Positions 35,608 through 44,519 of a stretch of 64,000 nt of DNA are shown here, piece by piece. The stretch's first letter is position 1. The number at the start of each line of letters is the position of its first letter. The notes beneath the pieces are model-generated. The model was not told the DNA's origin and made no database searches. It worked only from the letters and a program-made list of their open reading frames with translations. The DNA comes from Verrucomicrobiia bacterium (GTDB lineage Bacteria; Verrucomicrobiota; Verrucomicrobiia; Palsa-1439). The stretch covers positions 1-64,000 of the forward strand of contig JAJVHY010000005.1 of assembly GCA_022072455.1 (NCBI GenBank), given 5' to 3'. Position numbers and translations under genes: made by a program.

Positions 35608-35623
35608 GTTACAACTTGGTAAC
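35608..35623. promoter_or_regulatory. Inverted repeat upstream of a PEP-CTERM gene
   Basis: GTTAC-N6-GTAAC, with AACTTG between the arms, lies 63 bases before the start of the PEP-CTERM gene at 35545 (minus). It shares GTTAC/TTGG words with the sites near 29828 and 31071, so it may be a regulator site. Confidence 0.35.
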
Positions 35624-35628
35624 GGATT

Positions 35629-36846
35629 TTATGCGCCGAATTTGTCGAGGCGGCGGGCGTTGGCTTGGAGGAGGCGGATCAGGTGTTTGGCTTCGAAGAT
35701 GCCGAGGCTGCCGGAGTTGGCGGCGCGTTCGGTGAACCGATCGAGGCCGTCCCAGCCGGCAATCTCGCTCGTGATCATGACCGGCTGCGGATGCCAACTG
35801 TGGCCTTTCACAGGCACCGGGGTGCTGTGATCGCCGGTGATGGCAATGACGTCCACTTCCGGCAGGAGCACGCGCAGGGCGGCATCGGCTTCTTCGATGG
35901 CTTTGACTTTGCCGTCGAAGTTACCGTCTTCGCCGTACATGTCGGTGTATTTGACGTGGACGAAAACGAAATCAAACGCCTTGAGTGCGTCCACCGCCGC
36001 ATTGAACTCGTCCTGGACGGTCTGTGTGCCTTCGACTTTTTTCATGCCGACGAGTTGGGCAAGGCCTTTGTACATCGGGTAGACGGCGATGGCGGCGGCT
36101 TTGAGGCCGTAGCGTTGTTCGAAAGTCGGGATGGCCGGTTGGTGGGCGATGCCGCGGAGGAGGAAGCCATTGGCGGGCCGGCAATTCTTCAGGAGCGGCA
36201 GGGCTTGTTTGTAGAATTCAGCGACGACTTTGGCGGCCTTGCTGCTCTTGGCGGTTTTCTTGACCGGCTTGCTCACGGCAATTGGTTGGCCTTCGCGGCC
36301 GGGATCGGTATTGGTGAGGGGGCCTTCGAGTCCTTTGCCACGGAAGATGACAACAAACCGATGGCCTTTGCCGGCTTTGAGGATGACTTCGACGTCGCCG
36401 ATTTTTTTGATTTTCTTTTTGAGGAGTTCGACTTGGGCTTCGCACACCGGGGTGTCAATGCGGCCGGCGCGCCGGTCGGTGACGAGGCCTTTGGTGTCGA
36501 GGGTACAGAAATTGGCGCGGGCGGCGACGTCGCCAGCCTTGAGGTCAATACCAAGCCCGAGCGCTTCGATGACGCCGCGGCCGACTTCGAATTCGAGTGG
36601 GTCGTAGCCGAACAATCCCAGGTGACCGGGCCCGCTGCCGGGCGTGATGCCGGGGGCGACGGGGATCATCCGGCCGAGCGCGGAACGTTTGGCGAGCGCG
36701 TCGAGTGTCGGGGTGTTGGCGGCTTCGAGCGGGGTGCGGTAGCCAGTGGACTCGGTCGCGATGTCGCCGAGGCCGTCGAGAACGACGAGTGCAATTTTGG
36801 TGTGATTGGGAACGGTCAGGTTTTGGTAAACTTTGTCGAGATTCAT
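35629..36846 (-). CDS. apgM: 2,3-bisphosphoglycerate-independent phosphoglycerate mutase, archaeal type
   Basis: A 405-residue ApgM-family enzyme converting 3- to 2-phosphoglycerate in glycolysis. Alkaline-phosphatase-superfamily metal sites are seen: LVVLDGLGD near 20-28, ANTPTLD with GRMIPVAPGITPGSGPGHLGLFGYDP, TDMYGEDGNFDGK, and TGDHSTPVPVKGHSWHP. A Lys/Ser/Ala-rich insert (KKTAKSSKAAK) is unusual. AAGGAAG lies upstream of ATG 36846. It is a single-gene unit, divergent from corA. ApgM is typical of archaea and some bacteria, including PVC members. Confidence 0.95.
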   Translation of the reverse strand: MNLDKVYQNLTVPNHTKIALVVLDGLGDIATESTGYRTPLEAANTPTLDALAKRSALGRMIPVAPGITPGSGPGHLGLFGYDPLEFEVGRGVIEALGLGIDLKAGDVAARANFCTLDTKGLVTDRRAGRIDTPVCEAQVELLKKKIKKIGDVEVILKAGKGHRFVVIFRGKGLEGPLTNTDPGREGQPIAVSKPVKKTAKSSKAAKVVAEFYKQALPLLKNCRPANGFLLRGIAHQPAIPTFEQRYGLKAAAIAVYPMYKGLAQLVGMKKVEGTQTVQDEFNAAVDALKAFDFVFVHVKYTDMYGEDGNFDGKVKAIEEADAALRVLLPEVDVIAITGDHSTPVPVKGHSWHPQPVMITSEIAGWDGLDRFTERAANSGSLGIFEAKHLIRLLQANARRLDKFGA

Positions 36847-36958
36847 GTCTTCCTTGGGTTTTAGGCTTGAAATCGGGTGAAACTCGCGACATCGTGGCAC
36901 ACGTTTTGGCGGCTTGTCAAAGCCGAAAACCACAACACCGGGACGAAGTTGCACAATC

Positions 36959-37933
36959 ATGATCCGCTCCTTTGTTTTTAATCAGGGTCGGCAAGTCGGG
37001 CAGGACATGGACCTCGACAGCCTCCGGCTCGTGCTTTACGACAAGGGCCTCCATGTCTGGGTGGACATGGAGAATCCGACCGACGAGGAAGCGAAACAGG
37101 TGTTGGAAACCATCTTTGGGTTTCACCCGCTGGCGATCGAGGACTGTTTGACGTTAAGTGAACGCCCCAAGGCGGACGAGTACGAGAACTACGTCTTCCT
37201 CGTTATCCACGCGGTGGACTACACACGGACGGAGGAGTTTCGCACGACGGAGCTGAACATCTTTCTCGGGAAAGAATTTCTTGTCACCTTCCACCGGGAA
37301 AAATTGCGCAGCATCACGGCGACAATGGAGCGCGTGGCCAAGAATGCCCCGGCGGTTGCCCGCGCGCCCGACCGGCTGGCGCACACGATCCTCGATTTCC
37401 TGTTTGAGAATTACCGGCCGGTGCTGGAGGAGCTTTCCGGTGAGATTGGGGATTTGGAAGAGCAGGTGTTGGTGAAACCATCGCTCGACGTGCTAAGCGA
37501 AGTCCTCCGGGTCCGCAAGGAAGTGCAGCAGCTCCGGCAGATCATCACCCCGCAACGGGAAGTTGTGGCCCGGTTCGCGCGGGGCGAGTTCAAACTCGTG
37601 CGACTGCACTTGCTGCCGTATTACCGGGATTTGTTGGATCAACTCGTCCGCATCAGCGACAGCGCGGACTCCTACCGGGATGCATTGACCAACGTGATGC
37701 AGGTCCATCTCAACCTCCAGCAGACCCAAGTCAATCAGATCATTAAAGTGCTGACGGTGCTGGCGACGTTGGCAATGCCGATTTTCATCATCACGAGTTT
37801 CTACGGCATGAACTTTGGGCATTTTCCGCCCGAGGGCAGTAATCCGATCACCGCATATCTGTGGGTTTTTGGTGTGACCGGCGTGTGTACCGGCATTTTG
37901 TATTTGTGGTTGAAGCGCAAGGGTTGGCTGTGA
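36959..37933 (+). CDS. corA: CorA-family divalent-cation transporter
   Basis: A 324-residue pentameric Mg/Co channel. It has a large cytoplasmic N-terminal domain (FHPLAIEDCL near 60) with a long coiled-coil stalk (about 150-260), two C-terminal helices, and the selectivity motif YGMNFG with Met284 and Asn285. ATG 36959 gives the usual start. Its stop overlaps the GTG of the histidine kinase gene, so it heads an operon with a two-component system and a glycosyltransferase; the link between Mg uptake and the rest is unclear. Confidence 0.95.
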   Translation: MIRSFVFNQGRQVGQDMDLDSLRLVLYDKGLHVWVDMENPTDEEAKQVLETIFGFHPLAIEDCLTLSERPKADEYENYVFLVIHAVDYTRTEEFRTTELNIFLGKEFLVTFHREKLRSITATMERVAKNAPAVARAPDRLAHTILDFLFENYRPVLEELSGEIGDLEEQVLVKPSLDVLSEVLRVRKEVQQLRQIITPQREVVARFARGEFKLVRLHLLPYYRDLLDQLVRISDSADSYRDALTNVMQVHLNLQQTQVNQIIKVLTVLATLAMPIFIITSFYGMNFGHFPPEGSNPITAYLWVFGVTGVCTGILYLWLKRKGWL

Positions 37934-39102
37934 AGAGCACGTTCCTCGACAAGTTGATTGGGCGGCTCGACCGGGTGGACCCGCAGAGTCTGCAGAGTGT
38001 CGTCCTCAAGCTCGCGCGCGAGAAAGGGTTTCTCGAAACGCTCTTCAACACGATCCAAGAAGGCATCATCGTGGCCGATCCGGACGGGCGGATCAATTAT
38101 TTGAACACCGCCGCCGGGGACATGCTGGGCCTCGACCGGGAACGCGCGCTCGGTGCGCCGTTGAGCAACTATTTGCGCGATCTCGACTGGGACAAAATCT
38201 TTACCGCCGACAAAGCCGAGTGGAGCAAGGTGCTTGCGCACGAAATCGAGGTCTTCTATCCCCGGCAACGCTTGCTGAGTTTCTACATCGTGCCGTTGGT
38301 GGACTCGGATCACGATCTGGTTTCCGGCATGGCCGTGATTCTCCGCGACATCACCGAAACGCGGCGGCATACCGAGACGACGATCGAATCTGAAAAACTT
38401 TCCGCGCTCACGTTGCTGGCTGCCGGCGTGGCGCACGAGATCGGCAACCCGCTCAATTCGCTGAACATCCACCTGCAATTGATGGAGCGTGAACTGCGGA
38501 GCTTGCCGGCGACCACGGCGGACCGGCTCCGGCAAGACATCCGCGTCGCACGCGACGAAGTCACGCGGCTCGACCGGATCATCAACCAATTTTTGCGGGC
38601 GATTCGCCCGACCAAGCCCGATCTCCAACGCGCGGCGGTCAATGACATCGTGACCGATTCACTGGCGTTGATGGAGCGCGAACTGACGAACCGGGATATT
38701 CTCGTCGAGTTGGAACTGGCGGACAACCTGCCGCGGTGTCTGGTGGATCAGCTGCAATTGAAGCAGGCGTTTTACAATTTGATTCGCAACGCCCTGCAGG
38801 CGATGCGGGCGGGCGGCATCCTGCGGATCCGCACGGAAACCAGTGAGTCGCACGTGGCCATTTCGTTCATTGATACTGGGCGCGGGATTTCCGCGGAACA
38901 GATTGGGCGAATTTTTGAGCCGTATTACACCACCAAAAATGAAGGCACCGGGCTGGGGTTGTTGATCGTGCAACGCATCGTGCGTGAACACGGCGGCATG
39001 ATTGATGTCGAAAGCGATGCCGGCCGGGGGACGACGGTGCGGATCAAATTACCGATTTACGAGAAGCAGACGCGGTTGTTGGAATCCCATGCCCGTGAAT
39101 AA
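37930..39102 (+). CDS. PAS-containing histidine kinase (NtrB-like)
   Basis: A 390-residue soluble sensor kinase: a PAS domain (about 34-150, FNTIQEGIIVADPDGRINYL), HisKA with His169 (AAGVAHEIGNPLNSL) and HATPase (NLIRNALQAM; DTGRGISAEQIG; GTGLGLLIVQ). No transmembrane helix, so it reads an internal signal, as NtrB does. The GTG start overlaps the corA stop and the gene overlaps its partner regulator by 14 bases. It should phosphorylate the sigma-54 activator that follows. The signal cannot be identified. Confidence 0.93.
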   Translation: MKSTFLDKLIGRLDRVDPQSLQSVVLKLAREKGFLETLFNTIQEGIIVADPDGRINYLNTAAGDMLGLDRERALGAPLSNYLRDLDWDKIFTADKAEWSKVLAHEIEVFYPRQRLLSFYIVPLVDSDHDLVSGMAVILRDITETRRHTETTIESEKLSALTLLAAGVAHEIGNPLNSLNIHLQLMERELRSLPATTADRLRQDIRVARDEVTRLDRIINQFLRAIRPTKPDLQRAAVNDIVTDSLALMERELTNRDILVELELADNLPRCLVDQLQLKQAFYNLIRNALQAMRAGGILRIRTETSESHVAISFIDTGRGISAEQIGRIFEPYYTTKNEGTGLGLLIVQRIVREHGGMIDVESDAGRGTTVRIKLPIYEKQTRLLESHARE

Positions 39103-40459
39103 TCGACCGACAATTTTGATTTGTGATGACGACCGGCCGCAGCGCGAGGGGTTGCAGCGCGCGTTGCAGGACCGGTATGACGTTGTGCTCGCCGACGAAG
39201 CGAGCAAGGCGTACGCGATTTTGGAGTCGCAGCCGGTGGATGTGTTGCTCACGGATTTGAAAATGCCGGGCGATGACGGGATGAAATTGCTGCGGCGGGC
39301 GAGTTCGCTGGGGAGTCCGCCGGTCAGCATCATGATGACGGCGTACGGCTCAATTGATAATGCCGTCGAGGCCATGAAGGCCGGCGCCTATCACTACGTG
39401 ACGAAGCCGGTGAATCTCGATGAATTGGAGATTGTCATTGCCCGGGCGTTGAAGAGCCGGCAGATCGAGGCGGAAAACGTCAATCTGCATGAGCAGCTCG
39501 ACCAGAAGTTCGGCCTCGAAAACATCATCGGCCAGTCGCCGGCGATGTTGTCCATGTTCGACACCGTCCGGCAGGTGGCGGCGTCACGGGCGACGGTGTT
39601 GGTGACCGGCGAAACGGGGACCGGCAAGGAATTGGTGGCGCACGCGATTCATAACCTGAGTCCGCGCAAGGCTGGCCCGTTCGTCGCGGTGCATGCAGCG
39701 GCGTTGCCGACGGCGTTGCTGGAGAGTGAATTGTTTGGGCACGAGCGTGGCGCTTTTACCGGCGCGGTGGAGCGGCGGGCGGGGCGGTTTGAACTGGCGG
39801 ACGGCGGAACGATCTTCCTGGATGAAGTCGGCGAACTGGAGCCGGCCATGCAGGTGAAGTTGTTGCGAGTGCTCGAGGAGCGCCGGTTTGAGCGGCTCGG
39901 AGGGACGAAGACCATCGAGGTGGACGTGCGCGTGGTAACGGCAACAAATCGTAACCTTAAAAATCTCGTCACCGAAGGAAAGTTCCGGGATGATTTGTTT
40001 TATCGGCTCAGTGTGGTGACGGTGAACTTGCCGCCGTTGCGCGAACGCCGGGAGGACATTCCGTTGTTGATCAACGCGTTTGTCCGGCAATGCAGTGAAG
40101 AAAATGAAAAACCAGTTCGTGAGATGACGCAGGAAGCTGTCAACATGTTGATGGCGTACGATTGGCCCGGCAACGTACGCGAGTTGCGGAACACCATCGA
40201 GCAGATGGTGGTGCTGGCGCGTGGTGACCGGCTGACGTTGCGCGATGTGCCGCTGCCGATTCGCGCCGGAGCCGATTTGACGAAGATCGCCGTGGTGCGA
40301 CCGGGCGTGACGATGACGGTCGAGGAAGCCGAGCGGCAGTTGATTGTGCAGGCGCTCAAGGATACCGGTGGGAATCGCACGCATGCCGCCGACAAGATCG
40401 GGATGAGCCGGCGGACGTTGCACCGGAAGTTGAAACAATATCACTTGGAAGATTTGTGA
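39089..40459 (+). CDS. Sigma-54-dependent response regulator (NtrC family)
   Basis: A 456-residue activator: receiver domain (acidic pocket DDD at 13-15, phosphoacceptor Asp56 in LLTDLKMP), AAA+ domain (Walker A GETGTGKE, GAFTGA loop that touches sigma-54, GTIFLDEVGE) and a C-terminal Fis-type helix-turn-helix (THAADKIGMSRRTLHRKL). It is expected to switch on sigma-54 promoters, of which one lies before glnII in this window. The start lies within the kinase gene, so both are made together. Confidence 0.95.
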   Translation: MPVNNRPTILICDDDRPQREGLQRALQDRYDVVLADEASKAYAILESQPVDVLLTDLKMPGDDGMKLLRRASSLGSPPVSIMMTAYGSIDNAVEAMKAGAYHYVTKPVNLDELEIVIARALKSRQIEAENVNLHEQLDQKFGLENIIGQSPAMLSMFDTVRQVAASRATVLVTGETGTGKELVAHAIHNLSPRKAGPFVAVHAAALPTALLESELFGHERGAFTGAVERRAGRFELADGGTIFLDEVGELEPAMQVKLLRVLEERRFERLGGTKTIEVDVRVVTATNRNLKNLVTEGKFRDDLFYRLSVVTVNLPPLRERREDIPLLINAFVRQCSEENEKPVREMTQEAVNMLMAYDWPGNVRELRNTIEQMVVLARGDRLTLRDVPLPIRAGADLTKIAVVRPGVTMTVEEAERQLIVQALKDTGGNRTHAADKIGMSRRTLHRKLKQYHLEDL

Positions 40460-42333
40460 GGAATATGCCAGCCGACCAAACAGTACAAAACGCGGTGTTT
40501 CAAATCGAACTCGGTCGCGGCAAAGCCGTGCTCTGGTGGGTGGTGGCCGTATTGGGGGCGATCGCGTTGGCGCTGTGGTACACGGCGAGTGAGTTTCGCG
40601 GGTTGGAGAAACGTGAGGCGCAGGACATGGCGCAGTTGGCGCGCAATCTGGCGCGCGGCGAAGGCTTCACGACTTCGGTGATTCGCCCCATCAGCTTGTG
40701 GCATTTGACGGAGCGGGGTGGTTGGGACTTGCGCGACGGCACCGTGCGCGCGCGGCTGATCAGTCAGCATCCCGATCTGCATAACCCGCCGCTGTATCCG
40801 CTGATGTTGAGTGGCATTTTTCGGTTGGCGGGTGACCAGGTATTCCAGTCCAAATTGTCGGACCAGTTCTACGCACCGGAACGGTGGTTGATTATACCGT
40901 TTAACCAAGCGTGTCTCCTGCTGACTTTGTTGCTGGTTTATCTCTGGGCCAAACAGCTTTTCGATCAACGCATTGCTCTGACCGCCGGCTTGGTACTCCT
41001 GTTGTCCAACACGCTCTGGTCGTATTCTATTTCCGGATTACCCACCACATTCCTGATGTTGCTGGTGCTGGTCGCGACGTATTGCCTGTATCGGGCCGAT
41101 GTGCGGTTGAATGGTGGTGACACGGCGCGGCCGGTGGATGTGGTCGCCTGGGCGCTGGTCGGACTGAGCGCGGTGTTGCTGGGGTTGAGTTATCTGACCC
41201 GGTACAGCAGCATTTTCCTGCTGATTCCATTGACCATCTACGCGGCGCGGGTCCTGCGCGGGCGGCGGGCGGTGGTGGGAGCGTTGATTTATGTTGTGAT
41301 CTTTTTGGCCGTGGTCACGCCTTGGTGGGTGCGCAATTACCAAATCTCCCACAGCCTCCTGGGGATTGCCGGCTATCAGATCATTGCGACTGACGGTTTG
41401 TTGCGGAATTTTGAAATTAACCTGCCGGGGGCGTGGTCGATGCGGACTTTGGCGTCGCGGATGATGCAGCAATTGAATAGCGGGTGGACTGACGGGTTGC
41501 GCAACATTGGGTCCGATTTGGGAATTTTCTTTTTTGTGGTAGGACTGTTGTACGCTTTTCGCCGGGATGACACCTCGCGATTGCGGCGGATTGTGGGGGG
41601 CGCGCTGCTCGCCGGTTTGGTCGGCCTCGCGGTGGTGGGGATGGAGAGCGATCCCGGGCATGTCACCGCAATCAACGGCGGCAATTTGCTGGTGGTGTGG
41701 CTGCCGTTGGTCGTGGTTTTTGGCGTGGCATTTTTCTATCTCCTCCTCGACCGGATCCCCTTTCAAATGCGCCTGACACAAGGCGCGACTATTTTTGTGT
41801 TTGGTCTGGCGAACGTCGCGCCGATACTGCTGACGTTACTTCCGCCGGCGCGTGGGCCGTATCCGTATCCGCCGTATTGCGCGCCCTACACGCGGTTGCT
41901 GTCGCATTGGTTTGATCCCGACGAACTGGGGGTGTCGGATGCGCCGTGGTCGGTGGCGTGGTATGCGGATCGGCGGTGCATCTGGTTGCCCCAATCCCCG
42001 GACCAATTTGTGGCGATTCATGACTTCGTGGCGCCGCGCAACACGCAGTTTATTTTTCTGACGCCCTACATGTTGGATCGCCGGTCGCAGTCTGAGATCG
42101 TCAAAGGGGAATTCAAACCTTGGGCCACCATTGTGCGCGGGCAGGTCCCGGAGCGCTTTCCGCTCCGCTCCGTCACGCTGGTTCCGCCCGACACCGATCA
42201 GATTCTTTTCGCGGTCGAACCGCGGTGGCAGCAACGGCCGATCGGGCTGGTGCTGGAAGGCGACAAAGACAAGAAAGCCGCGCCGGCAACTAATGCCGTG
42301 CCGGCCCAGCTAGCACCAGCGGCTGAAAACTGA
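40456..42333 (+). CDS. GT39/ArnT-like membrane glycosyltransferase
   Basis: A 625-residue multi-pass membrane protein. One helix is near 25-42, then an extracytoplasmic loop with REAQDMAQLARNLARGEG and HPDLHNPPLYPLMLSG (the Asp/Glu-containing first loop and acidic motif of dolichyl-phosphate-mannose-type transferases), and about ten helices in all, with a soluble C-terminal part. It would move a sugar from a lipid carrier to an unknown acceptor outside the membrane. GTG 40456 overlaps the regulator stop; ATG 40465 is the alternative. Confidence 0.78.
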   Translation: MRNMPADQTVQNAVFQIELGRGKAVLWWVVAVLGAIALALWYTASEFRGLEKREAQDMAQLARNLARGEGFTTSVIRPISLWHLTERGGWDLRDGTVRARLISQHPDLHNPPLYPLMLSGIFRLAGDQVFQSKLSDQFYAPERWLIIPFNQACLLLTLLLVYLWAKQLFDQRIALTAGLVLLLSNTLWSYSISGLPTTFLMLLVLVATYCLYRADVRLNGGDTARPVDVVAWALVGLSAVLLGLSYLTRYSSIFLLIPLTIYAARVLRGRRAVVGALIYVVIFLAVVTPWWVRNYQISHSLLGIAGYQIIATDGLLRNFEINLPGAWSMRTLASRMMQQLNSGWTDGLRNIGSDLGIFFFVVGLLYAFRRDDTSRLRRIVGGALLAGLVGLAVVGMESDPGHVTAINGGNLLVVWLPLVVVFGVAFFYLLLDRIPFQMRLTQGATIFVFGLANVAPILLTLLPPARGPYPYPPYCAPYTRLLSHWFDPDELGVSDAPWSVAWYADRRCIWLPQSPDQFVAIHDFVAPRNTQFIFLTPYMLDRRSQSEIVKGEFKPWATIVRGQVPERFPLRSVTLVPPDTDQILFAVEPRWQQRPIGLVLEGDKDKKAAPATNAVPAQLAPAAEN

Positions 42334-43153
42334 GCGTCCATAACCACCGCGCGCTTTGGCGGGCCAGCGCCCACGCCTGCTGGAACTCCGACCGCGGCGC
42401 CACCCACGCCGGTCCCGCTTCGGCGCGGCCGAGCGTCCGGCTCCAGACAAACGGCCGGCCAGTCAAGATGGCGGTTTGGGCGGCTTGAAAGTTCTGCCAT
42501 GAATCATTCAGAAATTCATCCGCCGAACTGCCGAGTGCCAGAAATGCCGATCGATGATCCCACGCCACCACCGTCGTCGCGCCGGCGAACAACACCGTGA
42601 AAACCCAACTGGCCAATGGCTGAACAACTGGGGAGCGCCGCCCCAGCCAGCGATGGAGATATTCGCAATGAAACCGGACATGAAACTTCTCGTCATGCAG
42701 CATTTGGTCGCAGACCCCCCGCAACGCGCCGTCCGCAGTCCCGGTGCGGACGACGCTGTAATACTTCAGCGCCACAATTTCGGCCATGAGCAGCACCGTG
42801 ATTTCCCCTGAAAATCCCAACCGGTGCCGGCAACGGCGAAAGAGCCAGTCGCTCCAATGGTGGTGGAGCGGCGGAACCGCAAACCGCGCCAGCACCCGGC
42901 CCAACAACCGCGCGTGTTCCTGCTCCTCGGCAATGAACAACTCAATGGCGGCCATGAAGTCCGCATCGCCGGTGGTTCGCGCCGCGCGCCGCAAACTCGT
43001 GCCGGCTGAGCTTTCGCCCAATTGAAACCGGGCGAGGGAGCGCAGAACGCTGGCGCGGAGCGCCGGCGTGATTTGTACCGGCACGTCCCAGGCAATCGGC
43101 AACCGGTCGCTGCGATTCTGCCGGTAGTAGGCCAACCATTCTGCAGAGTTCAT
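42290..43153 (-). CDS. Ferritin-like diiron protein
   Basis: A 287-residue helical protein with two ExxH motifs, EEQEHARLL (near 76-84) and DEKFHVRFH (near 154-162), and extra Glu residues in IELFIAEE and LMAEIVALKYY: the ligand set of a four-helix diiron site as in ferritins, rubrerythrins and diiron oxygenases. No known subfamily is matched. It follows a small winged-helix regulator gene, which probably controls it. The 3' end overlaps the convergent GT39 gene by 44 bases. Confidence 0.75.
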   Translation of the reverse strand: MNSAEWLAYYRQNRSDRLPIAWDVPVQITPALRASVLRSLARFQLGESSAGTSLRRAARTTGDADFMAAIELFIAEEQEHARLLGRVLARFAVPPLHHHWSDWLFRRCRHRLGFSGEITVLLMAEIVALKYYSVVRTGTADGALRGVCDQMLHDEKFHVRFHCEYLHRWLGRRSPVVQPLASWVFTVLFAGATTVVAWDHRSAFLALGSSADEFLNDSWQNFQAAQTAILTGRPFVWSRTLGRAEAGPAWVAPRSEFQQAWALARQSARWLWTLSFQPLVLAGPARH

Positions 43154-43193
43154 GTCATCTTGGCGGCCAAGCGGTCGGCTCCGGCGCGGCGAT

Positions 43194-43538
43194 TTAGAGG
43201 TGCCGCTTCACCAAGTACGCCATTCCCCCCAGGTACTGGCGGAAGGCTGTCCGCCCGCTGGCGGACAACGAGATCAAGGTGGTCGGTTTCAGCGGGTTGC
43301 CGACTTTGCGTTGGCGGATGATGTTGGCCTTGACCAGCGCGCGGAGATGGGCCGCCAGATTGCCATCGGTCAATTTCAATCCGTCGCGCAACTCAGTGAA
43401 GCTCACCGCGTCGTTGACGGCGAGAGTGGACACGAGTGCCAGGCGGACTTTGGAATGAATCGCGGTATCCAGCTTGTCAAACGCGCTAAGGTCCGCCGCC
43501 AGGAATGTAGGGGTTTTCCGATTGGGTTTTGTCGCCAT
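43194..43538 (-). CDS. Winged-helix transcriptional regulator
   Basis: A 114-residue DNA-binding protein with a winged helix of the ArsR/MarR-like (HTH_34) kind: LDTAIHSKVRLALVSTLAV, VSFTELRDGLKLTDGNLAAHLRALVKANII as helix-turn-helix, and the wing with QRKVGNPLKPTTLISLS. No metal-binding Cys cluster. It precedes the diiron gene by 40 bases and may act on it and on the 229-base divergent gap (43539-43767), which holds no other feature I could see. Confidence 0.85.
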   Translation of the reverse strand: MATKPNRKTPTFLAADLSAFDKLDTAIHSKVRLALVSTLAVNDAVSFTELRDGLKLTDGNLAAHLRALVKANIIRQRKVGNPLKPTTLISLSASGRTAFRQYLGGMAYLVKRHL

Positions 43539-43767
43539 AAGACTTTCCTCAAGTGTTAGCTGTTATGGTCAGATTTACATACCTCCCGCCGGAAAGTCTG
43601 AACCCATGCTTTCCGGCGCACCGTGCTTCTGACGCTTACACTAAACCCAAAATGTGTCAACCGAACTCTTTGCACTGAAGTCTGAGACAGGGAACGGGCA
43701 GCTTTGTTCAAGCAGCGCGGCAATAATTCTTTCGCGACCGGGTGGGGGCGGTTATAGTCGCGGACAC

Positions 43768-44514
43768 ATGAAACCAGTGGCAGCGTTTGCGGTCGGCTTA
43801 TGGACGGGCGCGCTCGTGATGGCGGGTGTGGGCGTTGTCTATTGGCGCATTCTGGACCGCGCGCCGGCGGCCGGGACGTCGGAATCCGTTGAACAATTAT
43901 CCCAGCGAATTCAACTCCTCCAGCACCAGCAAGCCAAGACTGCCGCCGAAGCGGCGCGGTTGCGCCAGACGGTGGCGGAGTTGCGGACGGGCCGGCCACC
44001 AGAGGGCAACAGTGCACCGGGCGTCGCGGGGTGGATACTCGAGGCCGTCTTGAATCCCGACGAGCAAGCCGTCGCCCAATTGGAAGAGGCGGCCGAAACC
44101 GATTTGAACGCCCTGGACGCCCTGGCTTTGTTGGCGGAATACGATAATGCCGAGGCGTTGACGCGGGTGTGGCACTCCAACAACCTGACAGGCTCGGGGA
44201 AGGTGCGGGCGGCCACGCTGTTGGCCGCGACGGTGGAAGTGAATCCGCGTGGGGCGGATTGGCTGGTCGGGGTGGCCAGCGATCCGGTGCTGGTGGAGGC
44301 GGCGTTGGCGGGGTTGATGACACCGGTATTTGCGTCGCGTCTCGTGCGCGGGACCGGCATCATGCCCCCGCCACATTTCAAACCAAACTACCCGCTGCGA
44401 CTGCGCCTCGTGGAACAGCTCCGGCAAGCCGTCCCCGATGAAACTTTGGCGCCGGTGTTTGACCAGGCCCGCCAGCAACTGGCACAACCTGTGCCCAGTG
44501 CGGAGACTCAGTAA
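43768..44514 (+). CDS. Membrane-anchored coiled-coil protein
   Basis: A 248-residue protein with an N-terminal helix (AAFAVGLWTGALVMAGVGVVYW, residues 4-25, given here by position), then a coiled coil (about 38-75: EQLSQRIQLLQHQQAKTAAE) and an Ala/Leu-rich helical region. No family is recognised. Start ATG 43768; an extended upstream frame lacks the anchor at its start. It is 5 bases before the ZIP gene in a series of membrane genes leading to tolC, so it may be an accessory of an export or metal system. Confidence 0.6.
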   Translation: MKPVAAFAVGLWTGALVMAGVGVVYWRILDRAPAAGTSESVEQLSQRIQLLQHQQAKTAAEAARLRQTVAELRTGRPPEGNSAPGVAGWILEAVLNPDEQAVAQLEEAAETDLNALDALALLAEYDNAEALTRVWHSNNLTGSGKVRAATLLAATVEVNPRGADWLVGVASDPVLVEAALAGLMTPVFASRLVRGTGIMPPPHFKPNYPLRLRLVEQLRQAVPDETLAPVFDQARQQLAQPVPSAETQ

Positions 44515-44519
44515 TAGTT

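Noticed and set aside
35665-36864. 399-codon plus-strand frame
   Set aside because: Antisense to apgM, whose metal-site motifs are complete.
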